A stretch of DNA of 64,000 bases from Saccoglossus kowalevskii (Eukaryota > Hemichordata > Enteropneusta > Harrimaniidae): contig NW_003107089.1 of NCBI RefSeq assembly GCF_000003605.2, forward strand, positions 750,257 through 814,256. The letters run 5' to 3'. Every line of letters begins with the position of its first letter. Positions within the stretch are counted from its first letter, which is position 1. The position numbers and the translations under genes are program-made. Shown here piece after piece: positions 11,495 through 25,397 of this stretch. The notes below the pieces were generated by a model. That model saw only the letters and a list, made by a program, of their open reading frames with translations. It made no database searches and had not been told where the DNA came from.

Positions 11495-14400
11495 TGGGGG
11501 GGGGGCAATGTTCTACGTTATAGAATCCACAGATAACCATATCCGTGCTGGAAGTTTATCTGCACCATATGGCATTTATATACATCTAAATTAGGTTATA
11601 TAACCGTTTGTTATTGAACAAAAATTCTCATTTTATCGATTAACGTACACGCCTATGACTTGTTCCATGTCCATATTTTGTTTAAAAGAACAGCATTGCA
11701 TGCATCATGTGAAGTACATTTAAGCATTTATCATATTTTCGAGACGATTAAAAGAGTAAACAATTATTTGTATGAATATATATTGTAACTTGTATGCGGT
11801 ACAACACAATATGGTAGACTGTACGAAAGTGCATTTTTTTACATCGTCGCAATAATAGCAAAATAACATGGCACTAAAATTAGAACATTAATATTCGTAC
11901 CAAATAGTGATCATATAGTACAGTTTGTGGTGTACAACTAATTACATTTTAATCACTTTTATTTGACTAGCGATTACACATATAGTGATAAAAATAAAAC
12001 ACGTTCTTTTTGTCATGTATATTTATTTCGTTACAGTCTCGTTTGTACACAATATGCATAATGTAGCTTGAATCTCTCTTGAAAATCTACGGAACACTTT
12101 TAAAGGTTGTATTCACTAATGGTGATATTACGCTTGTGACAACCGATATGACAATGAGAGGGAATAGAAGCGTAATACGTTTTATAACGATATAATCAAG
12201 ACACTATTTAACGACATAATAGTTCCCATCGCTGCAATAAGAGTTAAAAGAGGGAAACGATTGCGAAGTAATATATAGACAAACCGGTTACTTCGCAGTT
12301 TAACTGTTTTTGAGACATTAGCAAATTACTCGCACAAAAGCACGAACAAATGCATGTTCAATTTAACGTAATCTGCCATTTTATCAACCCAATTATCCAT
12401 GTAACAGATCGAGATACCTTTATAAATTATCATTATTTTCTGTTATCTAAAACAATCGCATAGGAAATCGCTTAGAAGTTGATGAAACACGGGGTTGTTT
12501 CCATGGTTCTCCAAATAAGTAGTAGGTATATTTATGGCAACAACTATTCAACAAAACAGGAACGTATAGTACTGACATAAGCAAATGAAATATGAATCAT
12601 CGCTATAATGGCGTTCTCGTTTCTGGGGACTAAGGTTTTTTTCCCAGTGATGTCCGGGCATTACTAGCCTTCTGTCTTTCTTCCGCGAGACACATTGTGA
12701 TTAAAAAAATTTAACGAATAATAAATTAGATATTCTTCCTAAGACGAACACAATATATATGTTATCAACCCTGTGTCCTAAGCGTGTCTTCGTATATTGA
12801 AACATTTGTTTATTTTGTTGACAAAAAAGTAAGTTAATAATTTGACCAATATAGCTGGCTTGCAATACACTGAAATATCGATTTGGGTTATCTTTATGTT
12901 TCATCTTAAAACATACGTATATGTATATGTATATGTATACAAAATGTACAGAATCTTCCAAGATACAGTAGTGGCGAGGCGGTAACATATTAAACTGACC
13001 TTGGTTGGGAAAGAAGCGATCAGCACCAACATAATAAATATGTAATTTCACTGTACCTAGCGTTATACACACATCTCTCTAACTAAGCGCGACTCGTTTC
13101 CATGGTTTCTTTTTAAAAATGAGAATACAGCCCACCTGTAATGATAGAAATATGCATTTGAAAGCTGATCACGTATCCCAGAGCAGTGAACCAGTCAATC
13201 CACGGAGCGACGTAAACCTCTTACGCATGGGATCGACTGATTGCACTTGGAAATAACATTTATTTTAACACTTGTGTAAATAAAAAAAGTGTCCTTTACA
13301 ATTGAAATTGTTAGTTTAGTATGTAACGTATGATGTACAACACAACACACTATAATGTAATGTTGAAACGCACAACTGGTGTGACGTCTGTAGTTGTTGT
13401 ATTCGATGTTCACATGCTATTCGAAACAACATTTCAATTATTTCTAAATTGCTTTTAATAATTAGAAATTACACATCACGTGTAAATGACGAATTTGAAA
13501 ACAATGTGTTTTTGTTTACGCTTCAAGAAACAAATGTACCTCGAGATTCTATGTACTGTTGCTTAGGTTGTTGATTTTGTTTCTCCGCCCCTGCTTCATA
13601 TATCCGACGTCGTTACTCGGACATGCTTGGAACGAAGCTGTATGTATAACTACACGAGATAATATGCATATCAATTAGTTTTCGAGTTCGATGACATCTG
13701 ACCTAATGGTGGCAATTTGTGTTCTACAAACAATGTCTATGCAACATATTGTTTCCCGGATATGTCTCATATGATATGATAGCATTCTTTTACTTTTTCT
13801 TTTTCATGCGATCTCTTCCGGTTCATGTGACTTTTATACGGACGTAATGACGGTAAATTATCAAATTTCATTCGAACTTAGTAATAGATCATAGATGATA
13901 TGTAACTTTTTTTAGTTTGATTTGCGTTTTTGATTCAAAATGGCTCCCTGGTGGCCCTGTTCCACTTTCATGTATTCATTAAATTGAAGGATTTGCTAAT
14001 GACTACAACAGATTGATTTAATATTATTGCATGACATTTTTACTGCAGGCTTTTTTACCGATGTCTTAGTGATATATGTGAATTCAATATAGAAGACAAT
14101 ACAATACATTATTTAGTTCCGTATGTGGATGATGTGTACCACTATGTACAGATACTTCAGGTGCACAAACACACGAGATGATTCTGGTGATTCGTGGATA
14201 ACACGTCGCTCTAAATTCATTCCATTCAGTACTATTCGCTATTTTATTCAACATCCGACCCGCTAAAAGTGGTACACGCTAACAGCGAGGCATGCAGCGA
14301 AGAATGTAAAGTTAAGATGATCAAACAAAAATGTTGAATGCACGCGCATAAAAGCGCCGGTTCAATCGACCACAAATCGACATACTTGGCATTTTAGCAC

Positions 14401-16142
14401 AAACATATTGACTACACCCATTGCCCTGTGTGTGCGTGGAACATTTGATGACTAACTGCAGGTGTATTGGATTTTTACCCATATTGTATATACAAATAAT
14501 AGCCTAGACCTTGTGGAAATGTAATCAAATTTCCGTTGTGTATGTAACTTATCACGAGATGTGATTGATGCAAGTTATTTAAACAAGGCGCTTACTGTTT
14601 AAAATCATGTTTGTTGCACATAACATTTAATGTTAAGCATTTAAGTAAACCAACTGTCGATCAATTAATTCATAATGCATCGCGGCAAATATAGAATTCA
14701 AATAATCGAATCTGAATTCGATTTTTGGAGTTGGGGGAATAATTACGGGATGTCCTAATCTCGTTGCACATATCCCAATACATGATGTTCGTTTCACAGG
14801 TTACAGGACGGTGGTCGTAACGCAGAGCGTTTTCGACTTCAATGCACACAAACAACGTATTTGACCCTCGCTGTATAAGTGGCGTCGCAACACCCGTCGC
14901 CATTCAATAAGAGAAATTTGATTTGTTGGTATTTTTTTAAATGTTGATCAAAACTTGTATGCTTAATAGGATAATATGGCTGTCTGGTCTACAGTTAATA
15001 CATATATCTTTAAAAAAAATTCTAATTGGGGGAACCAACATTTTGGCGGGAAAAATTATGGCGCTAAAAAGATTAAAATGTAATATTCATGGTCGAAGGT
15101 TTTGATTTTCTGCTTTTGAATAACGAATGCATGTTATTTCTCAGAATGGAGGATATACTAGTATGTTGTCGGCAGACGTGTACTATGTGAAGATTATGCG
15201 ATTTAACATGCCTTTTTTGTAAGGGATCGGTGTAAATGCGTCGTCCTTAACGCAATAAGTGGTTTACACACACAGTGATTCTAAGAATAGCTATTTGTTC
15301 ACTCAATTAAAACAGCCGAGTGTCTGACGCAACGCTTCCTTTTAGTATCACAATTGATATAAAGAGTCTTTGATGTGTATTTTTATATCGCTATACGAAT
15401 GCTGATAATGGACATTGATTGCATTTTTATGCAAATCTACGTACTTATTCTGTAACTGTATAAAACTGAGATGCAATCGATTGCAATATAGGTATTTATA
15501 CTGCGTTTAGATAACAAACTACAATTGCGAATACAAGAGACAAAACAAACTTGTAGGTAAAATTGCGGTCCATCGAGGGAATTTACCAATCTTGCAGTGG
15601 ATGTGGAACTTGAAGACTATATCGTGAATTCACAAGCACAGACAAATATCAACTATCTGATACAATCAACTATGTACAATAAAATGAGAGTCTTCATAAA
15701 ATAAATCTAAAACAGTCCGTAAACACATCACCAGTACCATATTGTCTATTACGCACGTTAATTTAGCGAGATATATACGAGCAAAGCAGAGCTTACAGAA
15801 ACGCATTACTGGCGTATCTATTACCATTAGGAAAATCGGACATAGAATATACTGGAGAGACAGACGTCAATGCAATTCCATTGTGAGATTAATGCTGCAT
15901 TGAGGATCAATTATTTTAGATGAATAGCCTCAATCAATCACTAAAACGGGAGCCACAGCTGACTTTACAGATTTTAACGATTTGCAGTGTTATTCTCTTA
16001 TGCCAACGCGAAGATGTAAAACACAGGCATCACAACACGAATCGCGTATGTTGTATTTTATGCGTATCTGCCGTTGTAAAAAAAGGACACTAGAATGTTA
16101 TTTGCGCTTGAGTAATCGAAATCCTATACATATACGTCTTTT
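11495..16142. other. Spacer, no gene recognised
   Basis: A/T-rich with dense stops. A short GTATAT run lies at about 12914-12938. No exon, RNA gene or dispersed repeat could be supported. Confidence 0.55.
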
Positions 16143-16306
16143 CTAAACACATTGCAAAATAAAAGAGAAAATTACACTTTGGGGCAAGTATGAGCTGAAA
16201 GTCCAACATTCAACTGCGCTTACATGCTGATTACAATTGTAAACGCGAATATTATAGTAAGGCCACCAGGTTATATATTTACTGGAGTTGTCACATGTGG
16301 GGAATT
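16143..16306 (-). CDS. Candidate exon after strong acceptor
   Basis: On the minus strand an excellent acceptor (TTAATTTTAATTTGATTTTAG) opens a frame needing one base from the previous exon. It reads FPTCDNSSKYITWWPYYNIR then VYNCNQH, with two cysteines and an N-glycosylation motif (NSS) that suit an extracellular segment. A donor, CAGCAT|GTAAGC, follows at phase 0 (exon 16224-16306, 83 nt). Without that donor the frame continues 26 codons to a stop at 16143, so it could be a terminal exon. Its phase does not fit directly onto the start exon at 16581-16627; a missing exon or independent origin would be needed. Confidence 0.22.
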
Positions 16307-16580
16307 CTAAAATCAAATTAAAATTAATATTAGTCAAATAAGAGAATGACGACACCTAAAACTCCCTTGTGTTAGTACTTTTATTTCGTATTAGTTATTC
16401 AATCTGCCGAACCAGTAAACAGCTGTATCGAACGGAGTTTCTTATTCAATGCCATATTATATTCAGCAGATAATATAAGACGTTTTAAAATTCAATTTTA
16501 CATTTTGAAGTGTAATAAGCAGCTGTCGCTTGTATAACAAAGAATAGATGAATATAAGGAATATAGAGGGCGGTACTTAC

Positions 16581-16627
16581 ATCGGGTTATCCAGTGCATA
16601 TGAAATGTTGGCGTAACCTTTACTCAT
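16581..16627 (-). CDS. Candidate start exon, minus strand
   Basis: An ATG at 16627-16625 with A at -3 begins MSKGYANISYALDNP and meets a consensus donor, CCGAT|GTAAGT, after 15 codons plus two bases (GT at 16580/16579). The short polar start resembles the cytoplasmic N terminus of many membrane proteins, but no family is identified. The strong donor and start context are the evidence. Its small size means it could be chance. Confidence 0.25.
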
Positions 16628-16809
16628 TGTCAATCATAATTTCCTGTTCTGTATCACACACACATTACGAATCCTAATTGAGAATATGTTTTTGTGAAGC
16701 GACAATGCATTTAAATTGTGAATCAATAGTATTGAGCAGATTGTCATGTGCTACTTAACACGGAAAGATGACAGATGAAAGTTTGTTTTGATCATAAACA
16801 TTGGTGGTT

Positions 16810-17063
<254 letters not shown>

Positions 17064-20000
17064 GTGTGTGGCGTGGCAATATAAAACACACAATTCTATA
17101 AATATAAGTACTAAATATAAAGAGAACAAACAAACAAATAAATAGAAATAATTCTATCCTTGGGGCATTCCGAAATGTAATTAGGCAACAATGTAACAAT
17201 TACGGGCTAGCACAATCTTCGACTAAATTTACGATTGTCTAGAGGGTTGACCACTTAGTATACTGCGTAAGGTCACATAGTGGCATGCACCTATTCAATG
17301 AGTTATAGTTTTTGTTCGTACCGTATAAGGTAAACACAAAGGACAAAGATAACCGCACTAGCGTATTCTCCGTATTAGGCGACATACATGTCTTCGTTTG
17401 TTTCCTTTGTCGTAATGTATTCAATCGACCTAAGGTGTTAATTTACTCCAGTGAATGAATCGTTTACGTGACGAAAGATACATATAACTTACACTATGTA
17501 TCATTGTGCTGTTGGATTCTGTATTAATTGTATAGTTTAGCCACCAGCTGCTGCCGAATTAACAAAATGAATTGATGCATTACTGATTATAAAATTAAAT
17601 ATGAGAGTCTGGGCCCGTGAGATAAAGATGCTGTCAATCTTAATTGTATTCACTTATTTTCATTATAAATACAAACGAAACAACGCGACATAGTATTATG
17701 ATAACTGAAGCGTTGATTAGAGTATACATTTGTAATTAAGAGTATATCACATCATCAAAGTTACGCAACTTATGTTAGATAAACACGTACATGTACAGAT
17801 AATAGTTTTTGCAGTTTTATTGTTGTTCTGGAATTTGTCGCGATCGTGACGCAGAAAGCACTAATGAATGTAAAAAAAACAAAACTCACATTGGGATTGA
17901 GAGATGTGTGCAAGAAACGGTTAGGTAACGCTTTTGTCTAAAAGGTGTGGTTCCGGTTTTCAAGAGTGAGGCTATCATGATGATGACGTCACTTTCCTCA
18001 TGGCGGTGTTTTGTTAATTGCAGCATCGCCATGATCTCTCCATGTTTTTCGTTACTCTGTGCGTATTCTAGGAAGTTATTTAGTAAATGAAATTGATAGA
18101 CAAGAAATTGATAGACATTGTCAATCCATGTCCGTATTTTTTTGTTGATTACGACTTTTTTGCACGAAAAAACGGTGTTATTTGTGTGAATTTAATTGAC
18201 CTTTCGACGTTGTGACATTGCGTTACCCTTTTGTGACCTTTTATTTTATTTACGTTTATCGATATCTTATCCCACTTCTTCGCGATTATTTGAGTGTAGT
18301 TGATATTGAATCGGTATATCAACTCAATTGGTAAATACAATTTTCATTGATGTGGTAAATCGGTCCACTTCGGATTGTCTTTTTTTATTACAAGAAACAA
18401 AATGGCGCCTAGGATTTATTATTGTTGCGTATAAACGTCGCTTATAACAAATAATTCAATATCGAAATACCTAAACCCTCAAAGAAGCTACCATTCCTGT
18501 TTAATTTCAGGAAAGTGTTAATAATTAAATTATAATGATCATCGAGATCTTTCTAATTTCTAACGAGCTTAGTTGAGTAAAATGGCGACACCGAACGGCA
18601 GACAAGCTGCTGTTCGATCTGACCATGCCATTTCGAGACCTTTTTATACTTTTAATTATTATGTGGCCTCGTGTATGTGTTAGTTTTACCCTTTCAAACT
18701 TTGTGGATGTGTCTTTCAGGTTAATAGTACATATCGCAATGTTTAATTTTAATTCCATATTGTATGCTAGCTGTAATATCTCTATATTCCGTTTCATTAA
18801 TGAAGTCCTACATTTGCTGATCAAAAGCTATACACAACATGCCCCATGGCAAAAATAAAAAAGAAGTTTCTCCATGTGTCCTCTAGACCCACTGTAACTT
18901 TTATATTCATTGTTTACACACCGGACAAGTGAAAATGAATTTCAGTAACGCAGATCCTGGTGTGAACTATTTATGTCTTCTGCGTTATTATCTAAACCAC
19001 GGTGCCCCCATTATTTAAACGACGGCGCATACGCAGCATTATTCTGCAGGGTACTGTGGGTAAAATTGCGTCGCCCTTCAGACTTCCGGGTACAGGAGCG
19101 ATTAGAATTAAAAAGATAAACATCGAAACGCGCATGTAGGCGATATAATTAGCAGCGTTTCCTCACTAGTTGTTGAGGGACTGTGTATACACCAATGAAA
19201 GTTTTTACTCAAGACATTTGGTAGGCGCCACTGTATCGTTTCCAATTGGTCGAACAAATATTCTACTTGTGGGTCTTTGCGATACACGGGGAATGATTTC
19301 AACGATATGTTACCTATTCACTATATATATGTATTATATATATTACCACACTACGATAGAAAGCCTATGTAAGTGTACAATTCATCAACCGTCAACACCT
19401 TGAATTATGAGTAGGTGTTCACTACAAGGACAGACTATATTGATACTCTTGTGATAAATCGTCCCAAGCTAATTTACTGAAAAACATTACATCATTCAAA
19501 TTTATCGTTTGTGCTAGATTACTAACATCAAACCGGTAATTGGTTACGCTACAGGTATTCAAATACTCAGTATTAAGGCTTTATGTTTATGTTTGCACGA
19601 CCACATCAGGATTGCAAACACCTTGTTTTTTGGCAACTACTGGGGGATACTTGATAGCTAGTATAAACTACAAGCTTCTGCATTTATCAACCATGCATTG
19701 GAAAAAAATAGAAACAGCATTGTAGACATTTGAAATTGAACGCTGCACTCAGTTAAAGAAACCCAAAATTCCAAGACCACAACAGAATATGCAATAAATA
19801 AACGTAGAATACAAAAGAGCAAGCAAAAATACAAGCAAATGGCAAACACAAAAACAAATAAATAAAATGATGTCGAAAACTCTACAATGTGAAGTTAGGT
19901 GAAACAGTTCAAGATGCATTGCTGTTACTAGGACAGTTGTACTGAAGTCTATGTTGTCAGTGTCCCGACATGGTCGTCTGATTTGTGTCAGATTTCTAGT

Positions 20001-21764
20001 CAGTTTTTTTCTGATAACGAACATTCTGAAAACAGGTGTGGAATAGAATTAGTCATATTTTAACTCCGAGAACGATCTAAGGCTCTTAATATCGTGTCAC
20101 AAATAAAAAATGTCTGGAGTAGATATCTGATCAGCGGAATGATATCATTGCATTAGGTGACATTAAAGGGACCTCACGAAGCTCATACGTCACCATGGCA
20201 ATCGGCTGAAACATTCCAATACTTACATCAAGATAATTAAACATGCATGATATTGGTTTCTAAATCTGATCGGTCGCGGGGTATATTAAGCACGCCCTCA
20301 TACACCAAGCTTCGCCATAGAACATTTGAATTGATTGCTATATTCATAGTTCTTGAATGTTGACATCTTGTTTCAAACGGCAAACGTGAGTGATTTGCAT
20401 TACTATTCTTGCCAAACGTGAACGGCTCACCATCTATATGTGTTTTTGGTAATCTCCTTAACTGTGAATGTCTGTATAAAAAGATCAACTCTCCAAACAT
20501 GAGAGAGTGTCAACAGTAAACACGATCAATCATTCTGTGAATTAAATTCCTTACTTAATCCAGTTTAGTGACAGCTTATCAGCTCTAGCACGGATGTGTG
20601 TGAAGCCTTTTAATATAATAAAATCAGTTGAGTATATTAAACTATAATGAATATAAAAGGTGGATATCAACTTTCGTGTGTGTCAGGAATTGTGCCCAGG
20701 ATATGTATATTCGAAGATATATTTAAAGGATTATATAGAGGTCTTTATTGATATTTTATTGACGAATCCCAGCATGATGGTTATCTTCCCAGGATGCATC
20801 TCACGTATTGCGTATTGATTGTCGTAGAGAAAGCTAAAACCGGAATGTTATGTGTGTACTAGAATTGTTTGTTGTGGAATCTGCAAAAACACCTAGCATA
20901 GATTCAGAATAATAAACTTTTACAATAGTTGACTTGGGGACTTATTCCACATTTTCCAATATAATGTCAGCTCGAATACGATACAATTGCTCATGCTTTA
21001 AGAAGTATGAAGATACTTTCTATCAAATGAGTATGTGGTCTTTCTAGTCGATTCTAGTATCAAATGGTTGACTATCACTGTTACGTGGATCGACACGAGT
21101 CTTACTGCTATACACAAGCGCCAATAATAAATTATGCACGTTCTGTAAAAGTTGCAGATGCCGACGTATTTCTTTGCAATTCCTTTGGATCAAATTCCCG
21201 CACCCACCCATAATTATAGGTGTCCAATAGCAGCATGTGCAATTAAACAGGGCGCGATAGGTTTGGGAATAGGTCCTTGAGGATCTCCCATCTATGCTTT
21301 TTTTTCGAAGACGAAAGTGTGTATTCCATTTCGTACAGGGCGCCATGTTGGTGTTACTACTAAAAATAGATTGTATATAACTGGAATGAAGGTGCGCCCA
21401 AAAACTTCCCGTATACATACACTTTTGTTCTGCCATAGGTTTTCTTACACTACTACTTTGCTATGTGACGTGCATATTTATATATGCATTTGGGAGAGAC
21501 TGGTTATATGTGTTATTAACTGCGACGATAGTCTTCTTGTGATAGCAGACACTATAATGTTAATCTGCCATATTTCAAAATTAATTACCAATTATTTAAT
21601 TCACTTTTATCTGTTTGCTACAATATTTGCCGAATACGACTGAGAGTCAGTAAGACATTGGTCCCTAGACTTTAAATTGATCGGGGTAACTTTTAACTGG
21701 GGAAAAATATACGAGAAAAATTTAATTCTGTTCATTTCCTTCTAAAACAGTTGATTGCATTTAG
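17064..21764. other. Spacer, no gene recognised
   Basis: A/T-rich. It includes one TGACGTCA at 17984-17991, two AAAATGGCG sites near 18400 and 18579, and a good but unpaired acceptor (CTGTTTAATTTCAG) at about 18510. The 130-codon frame at 21044-21436 (-) has no start, splice or family support and is within chance expectation. Confidence 0.55.
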
Positions 21765-22042
21765 CCAGTGTCACCGACCAGAAAATCAATAACATTTTGC
21801 TATTTTGGGATAACAGCTTTCCGCGACTCGGTGAATTATCTAGTCTGGTGGGAAGTTTCAACTTACCTGATTTTTTATGCCACGCCAGGCTCGAAAATTG
21901 GTCGACAACTATGATAAACGTTACGTCATACGCAAGTCATATTTATTCGTTTCATCTTTCAACCGATCAAAGAGAGCCGATCGAGAAAATAGCGCATATT
22001 ATATACAATAAAAGTTACCAATTACTCAGGGAGTCTTCGTGA
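21765..22042 (+). CDS. Candidate 3' terminal exon
   Basis: An acceptor (TTGATTGCATTTAG, ending at 21764) opens a frame needing one base from upstream. It stays open for 91 residues to TGA 22040-22042. The frame starts SVTDQKINNILLFWDNSF, has a mixed middle (ELSSLVGSFNLPDFLCHARL) and ends NKSYQLLRESS. An AATAAA polyadenylation signal follows about 100 bp after the stop, near 22145. A second acceptor (CTTCTAAAACAG) lies 14 bp upstream but would bring in a stop in this frame. No domain is recognised. The length plus acceptor plus poly(A) signal make it one of the better candidates. Confidence 0.27.
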
Positions 22043-24581
22043 CATGAATTCTGTATTGTGGCCGGTGTTAATGTATCTACCCGTCAATACTTCATAACGT
22101 GTTTCCGCTCTGTTGAATTAAAGTTATATTCATAAATTAACCCAATAAATTCGAGAAACGATTAAAACAGATTACAAGGTTGTTTTTCATCCGAAAAACA
22201 GAACCGTGATTCACGATGGTTTCATTAAGTATCAGAATGTTGAATTATTGAGATACGGCATCTCGACGTGTAGTGTGAAATATATGAATAACTGTGCGGA
22301 GTGCATCTCTCGTCGATTTATCAAAAAGCCATGTTGTGTTAGTGAGTGTATGTACTGTGATATAGTGTATTAACCAGTGTAGGTGTGAACAATCTTTTTT
22401 TGCAATAAAATTAGTTCTAGCGTAGCCTGGGCAAAACAATATTAATATTATTGTAGTACAAATGACCTGCATGATAATGTACGTTGTGTGTGTATGCGCG
22501 TGGACCCAGCTCTGTGGCTGCATTTTTCCACTGACCACATGTAGTTAACTTTCATTGCCCTTACTCTGATCACTGATTACTATCAACACAAACGGTGGCG
22601 CAAAATAATACCAAAAAACACAACGACAACACAAGATTGTAAAGCCTCCATTTGACGTCATCGATACCTCGAAAACAGATTAAAACTTCGCGAACTGTAA
22701 CTCACAGTTTAAGTTTGAGGCTATATGAGTTACTGTGCAAGACATATATACAGACATGACCATGCAATTTACACGACGTATTTGTGCAATGCATACAGTT
22801 TCGAGACGGTTAACTACTTGACATGCGACTTGTAGTGGTACATAGACTCGCCGTTCTTAAATGAAATTAACTACTGACAATGTATACAATTCCCTGATAG
22901 ATTGGGGTAATCAAAATACGTATGTCTACAGCGTGTTTAGAAAACAGTCTTCTTAAGTGGTGGTGTCGGCGTACTTGACGGTATGAGAATAAGAGACTAG
23001 TAATGCTTGCGGTGGATTTTCACCTAAATATAAATGTCGACAACAAGTCAAGTCCTTTTTTGGTATTTACATGGTAATCGGCTCATAGGATGCATTACAG
23101 AGCAGTTTGAAATTCACGGGCCCTTATCTACAGTTGTTCGTTTTTGTGTATTTTAAATCTATCTGGTGCATCCCTTGTTACTTAACAAGGAGTACGAGAG
23201 CTATGTAGTCGTGTTTCAAATACATACACAACTATGACATCTGCTTTTTCTTCATTTTACTATTATAGCATTGTTCGAAATATTGAAGATATATTTCTGT
23301 ATATATATATATATCTTTCTGTAATTCTAGGTTCGGAAATTTCAGTCAAACGTTTTGAAGTTCACAACTCGCGACTTGTGGAACATTATTGAGAGTTTAT
23401 TTTAGTGGTAAAAAAAGACAAATAGAATTTCTCTTGAAGGAATTTGAGTATTGTATAATTTAGAGGTATGATTTGAGGTTAGCCAGTTAACAATTACGAC
23501 TTGGTTTGCATATCATTCACACCTAATGACACTGTTACAGTACGTAACCCAACGTGAGAGCTACGCAGTAATAACGGCGTTGTTTATTCAATATCAAGAA
23601 CCTTTTTGTGTGGACCTTTCATTGTATGGCAGGTATAACCAGATACGTAATTTTGAATTCAACTGGCAATAAATAAGTAGAAATTCGCTTGACAAATGCA
23701 GCCATATGGTCACGTGACCCGGAAAATTGTTGTGGAGTTGCTTTACGGTGACTTAGTTATGAAAACAACAAAGAATTCCAAAAAATACTGTTTGTAAGAT
23801 GAATAAGAAAACACCAAATTAGAGTAAAATTCGATAAGATAAGAAATAAAATAATCAATTATGCCAATAAAAATTAATGAAAATCCTTTTGACTGTGATG
23901 ACACATGCGTTATTTCAACAAGAACAAAAGCAAACGGGAGTTCTCTAGGGATGAGTTCTAAAATGCATGCTTGTCAAACCGAGAATAAAAACGAAAGTGA
24001 TTGGAAAACATACTATTACTTTTTATGGAAATGGCTTTTTAATTAGGTGATGTATGTAAGCAATTTACATAGTGCCGAATAATCATTATTCAATCGTAGG
24101 ATACATTGAGATTTATTCGAACCCTCCTAACAATGCACGGATATCTCAGGTTAAAGATCACCTACACCTAATCATATAAACTGGACATATATAACGCCGT
24201 TGACAACAATCCAGCTTAATACCCATAATTTACTATTTGTTAATCACGACCTCTATCTGATCATTTTTATAGCGAGCGCAGCGAGAGCGGCCGACTCCAG
24301 CTCGCGAAACAAGTTATATAGATAACATGTGTGTATATATGATAGAAGGCTATGGACGATACCTATATATCCGAATAGTTTGAAAACTACGCATTTCCGG
24401 TCAATAGCATCCAGAAATTCTGTAAAGGGGGCACTCCTATTGACGTGGCCGAAGTGACTTGAGCCTAAATCCGCGTGTGTTTTTGTGAGTTGTTTCACCA
24501 ATTTTGCGAAGCGAAAAGGCTCATTGATGATAACACATCTTCAAAATGTTGTTCAATGATAAGGCAATCGTTTTTTTTTTC
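22043..24581. other. Spacer, no gene recognised
   Basis: Contains TGACGTCA at 22653-22660, a short TA run near 23301-23315 and a perfect palindrome, GGTCACGTGACC, at 23708-23719. At about 24272-24288 a G+C-rich word (GCGAGCGCAGCGAGAGCGG) may be one end of a larger element in which the next repeat is nested. A matching opposite end was not proven. Confidence 0.5.
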
Positions 24582-24995
24582 TAAGGCCAGACTTTTATTA
24601 TCCCTTGTTTCGCGAACCCAAAAATGAAATAAAAATAAAATTTTATTTCAGCGTGATTTCTCGCGCCCGCCGACTTGTAAGCGCAAAACAATGCTAAAAA
24701 AATATTATTTTTATCTTAATTGTTTTTACCACCCGCCGCATAACAAATCCAAGTTGCATTTTCGTGGGAGTATCATGATCAAAGTACCGAAGTCTCGCGC
24801 AGATGAGAAACAAGGTTATACATGGAACAAAATTTTATTTCATTTCTTCTCTCGGATCAATGATCTCACTTACAATTCTTTGAGAATCATACAAATCTAA
24901 TGGAAAAAAAGAATTAATTTTATTTTTTTCCGCCCTCCTCAAAAAGTTGCCTTATAAAAACTCGAGAAACAAGGAATAAAACAAGTCTGGCCTTT
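24582..24995. mobile_element. MITE-like element with terminal inverted repeats
   Basis: The left end, AAGGCCAGACTT...CCCTTGTTTCGCGAA (24583-24616), is matched in inverse orientation by the right end, CTCGAGAAACAAGG...AAGTCTGGCCTTT (24961-24995). About 28 of 33 positions agree with two small length differences. The roughly 410-bp body is A/T-rich and non-coding. Short inner arms (AAATGAAATAAAA near 24624 and its inverse near 24830-24848) suggest a fold-back structure. No clear target-site duplication could be fixed, so the superfamily is not assigned. It would be a non-autonomous DNA transposon, moved by a transposase encoded elsewhere. Copies elsewhere in the genome are expected but cannot be seen here. 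Confidence 0.65.
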
Positions 24996-25397
24996 AAACA
25001 GGCTGAAAATAGTTGAACATTGAATCGTGGGTGTCGCCATCTTGAATCTCGCTCAACTCGCCCGTGAACTAATAAACCAATTACTAGTATATAACTTCAA
25101 CATTTCATGCTCTTCGACGTTTTGTAAGGTTATGTCAGTTCTATTCTTAGTAAATCAATAAACTACTGGGCCGCGCTCGCTCGACAGACATTGCCTGCTA
25201 CGTGTTATATATATTACAATATGTATAGATAATACGACATGAAAACGTGCACCGTGCATGGTGTCCGCTCCTACATTCTTTTATATTTAAATAGTTTTTA
25301 TTTTTTTCCACGCAGTAATAATTCTTAGATTAACAACAACATCCACAAACTAAAAAAAAACCTGACTGAGATGCGGGATATTGAGTCGTTTTCCATT

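Noticed and set aside
11118-11594. Open frames across the first gap
   Set aside because: Most codons are N. Only short real ends exist, so length is meaningless.
21044-21436. A 130-codon minus-strand frame
   Set aside because: Length is near chance expectation for the window, with no domain, splice or start support.
24250-25200. A larger element with GCGAGCGCAGCGAG-like ends enclosing the first inverted-repeat element
   Set aside because: Candidate right ends near 25050 and 25181 match only loosely and no target duplication was found.
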